This document shows, piece by piece, positions 60,303-64,000 of a stretch of 64,000 bases of DNA. Made by a program: the position numbers and the translations under genes. How positions within the stretch are numbered: the first letter of the stretch is position 1; each line of letters begins with the position of its first letter. The notes under the pieces are model-generated. The model made no database searches, was not told the origin of the DNA, and saw nothing but the letters and a program-made list of their open reading frames with translations. Origin of the DNA: an uncultured Alphaproteobacteria bacterium (lineage in GTDB: Bacteria; Pseudomonadota; Alphaproteobacteria; CADEGL01); assembly GCA_902826885.1 (NCBI GenBank), contig CADEGL010000014.1:1-64000 (forward strand), written 5' to 3'.

Positions 60303-62336
60303 TCAGTTGCCGTAGAGGAAGTTCGGCAGCCAGAGCGTCATGCCTGGCCAGACATACATGATGGCCAAGCATAGAAGGACGATCAGCATATACGGCATCA
60401 TGCCGGCGAATATCTGGTTGATGGTCACGTGTTTAGGCGCGACACCCTTCAGATAGAACGCCGACATGGCGACCGGTGGCGAAAGGAACGCCGCCTGCAG
60501 ATTGACCGCGACCATCGTGCCGAACAGCACGGGATCAACGTTGAAGTGCGCCAGGAGCGGAATGAAGATCGGGATGAAGATCACGATGATCTCGGTCCAC
60601 TCCAGAGGCCAACCCAGCAGGAAGATGATGAGCTGGGCCAGGATCATGAACTCGATCGGCGATAGATCGAGGCCCATGACCCAATGCTCGATAAGCTGTT
60701 GCCCACCGTGTAGCGCAAAGACCGCCGAGAACAGCGCCGAGCCGACGAACAGCCAGCAGACCATCGCGGTCGTCTTCGCGGTCAGGTAGGTGGACTGGAC
60801 AATCGTACCGACCAGTTTCTTCTCGCGCAGATAGTCCAGGACCCAAGGCACGGCTGTTCCCAGGAACAGCCCGCCCAGCGCACCCGAAATCGTCACGGTC
60901 ATGGGATCGGGGTGCATCATGCCGAGCAATGCGCCGATCACCGCGCCCACCAAGCTAGACCACAGGGTTAGCCGGCGGAACTTCTCGAACGCCGCCAGAT
61001 ACATGGCGCCGATGGCGCCGATGCCCGCCGATTCCGTAGCCGTCGTGACGCCGAAAAGAATGACCGCCAGGACGATGAAGGTCAGGACTCCCAACGGCAT
61101 GACCGAGGCCGTGAGCATCTTCAGGACTTCGAGCTGATCGCCGTTCATGCGGCGGTAATAGATCGCAAGCCCCAGGGCCGAGAGCCCCGCCAGCGCCGTA
61201 AACCATTCGTAGAAGCCTTCCGGCGGCCCCTTCGGCTCAGCGGCGGCGGCCGAAACGAGGCCCGGACTTGATTCTTCCTGTGTCGATGCCGGCAAGCTTC
61301 CGGGCACCGACACCGATTCAGCATCCTCGGTCTTGCCTTCCTCGCTTGAGGCCTCGTCCGCCGAGGCAATGCCGACTCGCTCGGCGCCCTCGATTTCGGA
61401 CGATTCAACGGAAGTGGGCGGCGGCGCGACGACGTCATCCGCGGTATAGATGACGATGTACCACCACACGGTTCCGAACATGGCGACCGTCGAGAAGAAC
61501 GGAACGAGCGCCGCCAGAAAGTTCTTGAAAACCGTGCCATACGTGACGTGGCTGCCGTCCAGTAACGTTCCCTTCGCGAGACCGGGGCGGAGCGTGGCCA
61601 TGACCAGCGCCCCGAAAACTCTTTTACGGGGACCGCGCTGCAACCGATGGATCCAATCCGGCAGCGGCAGGCGCAGCTGATCTTCCGGCAATTTTGGCGC
61701 AATCTTGGGATTAATCAGCGCCCAGCCGATGATGTAAACGAGGTACAAGAACGTAAGGAAAAAGCCCGGCAGCATCGCCGCGGCATACAGCTTCACGATC
61801 GACTGGCCTGCGACGGCCGCATAGACGATCAGCATGACCGAAGGTGGAATAAGGATTCCGAGCGTGCCGCCGGCCGTAATGGCGCCCGAAGCCAAGCGAA
61901 TATCGTAACCCGCTTTCAACATCGGCCGCAGGGCGATCACGCCCATCAGCACGACCACCGCGCCCACGATGCCGGACGCGATTCCCCAGAACGCGCATAC
62001 CAAAAGCGTGGTGACGGCCAAGGACGCGGGCAGCTTTCGAAAAGCCAACTGCACGCTGAGAAACATTTTGTCGACAAGGGCCGCGCGCTCGATGACGTAG
62101 CCCATGTACACGAATAGCGGGATCGAGATCAGCGTGTCGTTGTTCATGGCCCCATAGGTCCGCTGGACCATGAGGTCGAAGACGTGGCTGTCGTACCAGG
62201 GCGCGGCCGGGTCCCAGAACGCGATAAACCCGAAGATCATGCCCATTCCCATGAGCGTGAACGCGGTCGGAAACCCCATCATGATGGCGATGACGATGAG
62301 GCCCAGCATGGCGAGGCCGATGGCGGGATCGCTCAC
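60303..62336 (-). CDS. dctM: TRAP transporter large permease (DctM) with cytoplasmic insert
   Basis: 677 residues with over a dozen membrane segments; DctM is usually about 430. PTAFTLMGMGMIFGF, GTLGILIPPSVMLIVYA and LGWPLEWTEIIVIFIPIF are TRAP-T large-subunit blocks. An acidic, Ser/Glu-rich, probably loop, section lies between about residues 300 and 375. Longer members of this group are typed as mannitol/chloroaromatic transporters. The start is GTG 62336, in a GTGA overlap with the DctQ stop. Confidence 0.9.
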   Translation of the reverse strand: MSDPAIGLAMLGLIVIAIMMGFPTAFTLMGMGMIFGFIAFWDPAAPWYDSHVFDLMVQRTYGAMNNDTLISIPLFVYMGYVIERAALVDKMFLSVQLAFRKLPASLAVTTLLVCAFWGIASGIVGAVVVLMGVIALRPMLKAGYDIRLASGAITAGGTLGILIPPSVMLIVYAAVAGQSIVKLYAAAMLPGFFLTFLYLVYIIGWALINPKIAPKLPEDQLRLPLPDWIHRLQRGPRKRVFGALVMATLRPGLAKGTLLDGSHVTYGTVFKNFLAALVPFFSTVAMFGTVWWYIVIYTADDVVAPPPTSVESSEIEGAERVGIASADEASSEEGKTEDAESVSVPGSLPASTQEESSPGLVSAAAAEPKGPPEGFYEWFTALAGLSALGLAIYYRRMNGDQLEVLKMLTASVMPLGVLTFIVLAVILFGVTTATESAGIGAIGAMYLAAFEKFRRLTLWSSLVGAVIGALLGMMHPDPMTVTISGALGGLFLGTAVPWVLDYLREKKLVGTIVQSTYLTAKTTAMVCWLFVGSALFSAVFALHGGQQLIEHWVMGLDLSPIEFMILAQLIIFLLGWPLEWTEIIVIFIPIFIPLLAHFNVDPVLFGTMVAVNLQAAFLSPPVAMSAFYLKGVAPKHVTINQIFAGMMPYMLIVLLCLAIMYVWPGMTLWLPNFLYGN

Positions 62337-63061
62337 TTGCGGTCTCCGGGAAGGGACACGTTCTCGACCTTGCCGGCGTCGCCCATGCCGCGCTGAACGG
62401 CGGCTTCATGAATCTCGCGCGCCTGATCGATCGCGGCCTTGCGCGCATCGTCATCCACGAACTCGCTCTGCGAAAGCTGCTCGCCCACCACGTCGATCTC
62501 CTCGACGTCCTTAAGACGTGCGGGCCACTGGCCGGTACGCAGACAGACGACACAGCGCGCGATCTCCGCCACGCCCTGGACCATGACCAGCAGGCCCGCA
62601 AGCGGAATGACCGCCTTGAACTGATAGACCGGCGGGCCGTCGGAGGTGACGTTGGAATGTTCGTTGATCTGGAACGAAAGACTAGCGAAGTGATAGCCGG
62701 CATACATAAGCGCCAGCACGCCCGGGATGAAAAAGAGGATGTAGAGCGCGAGGTCCAGACCTGCCTGGACACGGGGCCGCATCGATCCGTAGAGGAAGTC
62801 GCCGCGCACATGAGCGTTCTGGGCCAGCGCATAAGCGCCGCACATCATGAACAGCGTACCATAGAGCATGTTGTTGGCGTCGAAGATCCATGACGTCGGC
62901 GCGTTGAGGATATAGCGCTTGAACACCTCGCCCCCGACCACGAAGGCGAGGATGACGATCAGCCACGCGAAGAGCTTGCCCGACCACGAACTGAGACGGT
63001 CGATGCCAAGCAAGACGCGGCGGACGTTCATGGAACGCGAATGGTCAGCGGAAACTGTCAT
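62333..63061 (-). CDS. dctQ: TRAP transporter small permease (DctQ)
   Basis: 242 residues with four membrane helices: LFAWLIVILAFVVGGEVFKRYILNAPTSW near the start and FKAVIPLAGLLVMVQGVAEIAR in the last helix. A charged C-terminal tail of about 60 residues follows. It assembles with DctM and guides the sodium-driven carrier. A second ATG at 63031 is possible. 73 bases separate it from the binding protein gene. Confidence 0.9.
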   Translation of the reverse strand: MTVSADHSRSMNVRRVLLGIDRLSSWSGKLFAWLIVILAFVVGGEVFKRYILNAPTSWIFDANNMLYGTLFMMCGAYALAQNAHVRGDFLYGSMRPRVQAGLDLALYILFFIPGVLALMYAGYHFASLSFQINEHSNVTSDGPPVYQFKAVIPLAGLLVMVQGVAEIARCVVCLRTGQWPARLKDVEEIDVVGEQLSQSEFVDDDARKAAIDQAREIHEAAVQRGMGDAGKVENVSLPGDRK

Positions 63062-63134
63062 TCGTCAGCATGGTGGTGAAAGGCGGCGCGGGGCACCGTA
63101 CCAAATGACACGGCGCCCCACGTCAGGTCACGCA

Positions 63135-64000
63135 TCAACCCTTCTTCTTATTGAAGTAATGGTTGTAGGCCATGCGGCGGTTGACGTTGGTGTCCATGTC
63201 CCAAGCCACCGTCCGCACCGCGAACTTGTATTGCGATTCGACGATTTCCTTGAACAAGGCGTTGTCCCCCGATTTCTTCTCTACGACTTGGTCATAGATC
63301 TCGAGTTGCTTCTGAAGGACAGCGTCCGGCGTTTTGTAAACCTTGACCTTGTCCTTCGTCTGCAGATCCAGATAGTCCTGCGAATAACGTTGGATCGCCT
63401 TCCAACTCATCTCGGCCGAACAGGCATCGACGGCGGACGCAACGATGGCTTTGATCTGCGGCGGCAGCGCATCGAACTTCGTCTTATTGAACAAAATCTC
63501 GAACTGCTCGGCATTCTGGTGATAGCTCTGAAGCATGTAGACCTTGGACACATCGGGGAAACCAAGGATGCGGTCGGACGTCGCGTTGTTGAACTCGGCC
63601 GCGTCGAGAAGGCCGCGATCCATGGCGGGAACGATCTCGCCGCCCGGCAAGGCGTTCACCGCGCAGCCCATGCCCGTGAACACATCGATGGAGATTCCGA
63701 CGGTCCGGAACTTGAGGCCCTTCAGATCGTCGACCTTCTGGATCGGTTTCTTGAACCAGCCGAGCGGCTGGGTCGGCATCGGCCCATAGGGGAACGACAC
63801 GACGTTGGCGTTGATTGACTTGTAGAGCTTCTCCAACAGCTCCTTGCCGCCGCCGTATTTGTGCCAAGCCAGCAGCATGTTGGCATCCATCCCGAACGCC
63901 GGCCCCGAGCCCCAGAGCGCCAAGGCGTTTTGCTTGCCATAGTGATAAACGAGCACGCCATGACCGCCATCGAGCGTGCCGGAGGACACCGCGTCGAGCA
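63135..64000 (-). CDS. dctP: TRAP transporter substrate-binding protein (DctP), truncated at window edge
   Basis: The last 288 or so residues of a DctP protein; the N-terminus with signal peptide lies beyond 64000. GGHGVLVYHYGKQNAL, TGMGCAVNALPGGEIVPAM, the family arginine near GLKFRTVGI, and DAAEFNNATSD fit the TakP/mannitol-chloroaromatic subgroup, known members of which bind 2-oxo acids. It captures substrate in the periplasm for DctQM. The apparent start at 63989 is only an internal codon. Confidence 0.9.
   Translation of the reverse strand, partial: LDAVSSGTLDGGHGVLVYHYGKQNALALWGSGPAFGMDANMLLAWHKYGGGKELLEKLYKSINANVVSFPYGPMPTQPLGWFKKPIQKVDDLKGLKFRTVGISIDVFTGMGCAVNALPGGEIVPAMDRGLLDAAEFNNATSDRILGFPDVSKVYMLQSYHQNAEQFEILFNKTKFDALPPQIKAIVASAVDACSAEMSWKAIQRYSQDYLDLQTKDKVKVYKTPDAVLQKQLEIYDQVVEKKSGDNALFKEIVESQYKFAVRTVAWDMDTNVNRRMAYNHYFNKKKG

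Overview
The window is 64 kb of GC-rich DNA, densely coded on both strands, with no phage genes, insertion sequences or CRISPR array. The gene set points to an alphaproteobacterium, probably Rhodospirillales-like. It includes an AapJQMP amino-acid transporter, an NDUFS4-type complex I subunit, a form II CoxSLM cluster with its CoxD/E and XdhC-like maturation genes, a fused 1160-residue indolepyruvate oxidoreductase, TRAP transporters, and both tRNAs with CCA encoded. The exact genus cannot be read from the sequence.

Layout. 1-3.6 kb: 5' end of a DEAD-box helicase, NudF, then cysK-sseA-GNAT. 3.6-7.8 kb: aapJQMP on the minus strand, with a hairpin after aapJ and a sigma-54-like element upstream. 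8-12.7 kb: metC-hisI-CAP protein, a TTC38-like TPR protein, tRNA-Arg, NDUFS4, tRNA-Pro and an O-methyltransferase. 12.7-26 kb: a molybdenum block with a ModE-like regulator, modBC without modA, coxG, coxSLM, coxD/E, a split XdhC pair, a fused molybdopterin-binding/nucleotidyltransferase protein and an IscU/SufU-like scaffold. 26-29.8 kb: signalling, with a membrane cytochrome-b-like/ferredoxin/adenylate cyclase fusion, a TPR protein, and a response regulator whose N-terminus is a phage-integrase Arm-type DNA-binding domain.

29.8-47 kb is a catabolic region very rich in iron oxygenases. It starts with dadA-ureohydrolase-dadA, then TauD, a CoA-transferase, three Rieske oxygenases, two PhyH dioxygenases, two HD-domain proteins with a full diiron ligand set, two atypical SDRs, an RraA-family protein, an enoyl-CoA hydratase and a homocysteine methyltransferase. 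The repeated pairing of PhyH and HD proteins resembles PhnY/PhnZ and TmpA/TmpB two-step oxidative chemistry, and is the best candidate here for an undescribed pathway. 47-64 kb carries acetoin/pyruvate-type E1 genes with a stand-alone lipoyl protein, an acyl-CoA dehydrogenase with a TetR regulator, an EutQ-like cupin, a LysE exporter, HyuAB, the indolepyruvate oxidoreductase and a TRAP transporter of the mannitol/chloroaromatic/2-oxoacid type, truncated at the window edge.

Two structural traits stand out. Six of eleven convergent gene junctions share a single 4-bp CTAG or CTAA as both stop codons. AT-rich control islands with repeated motifs sit before the Arm-domain regulator and before the acyl-CoA dehydrogenase. 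All functions are inferred from motifs and family resemblance read by eye; no database search was possible.
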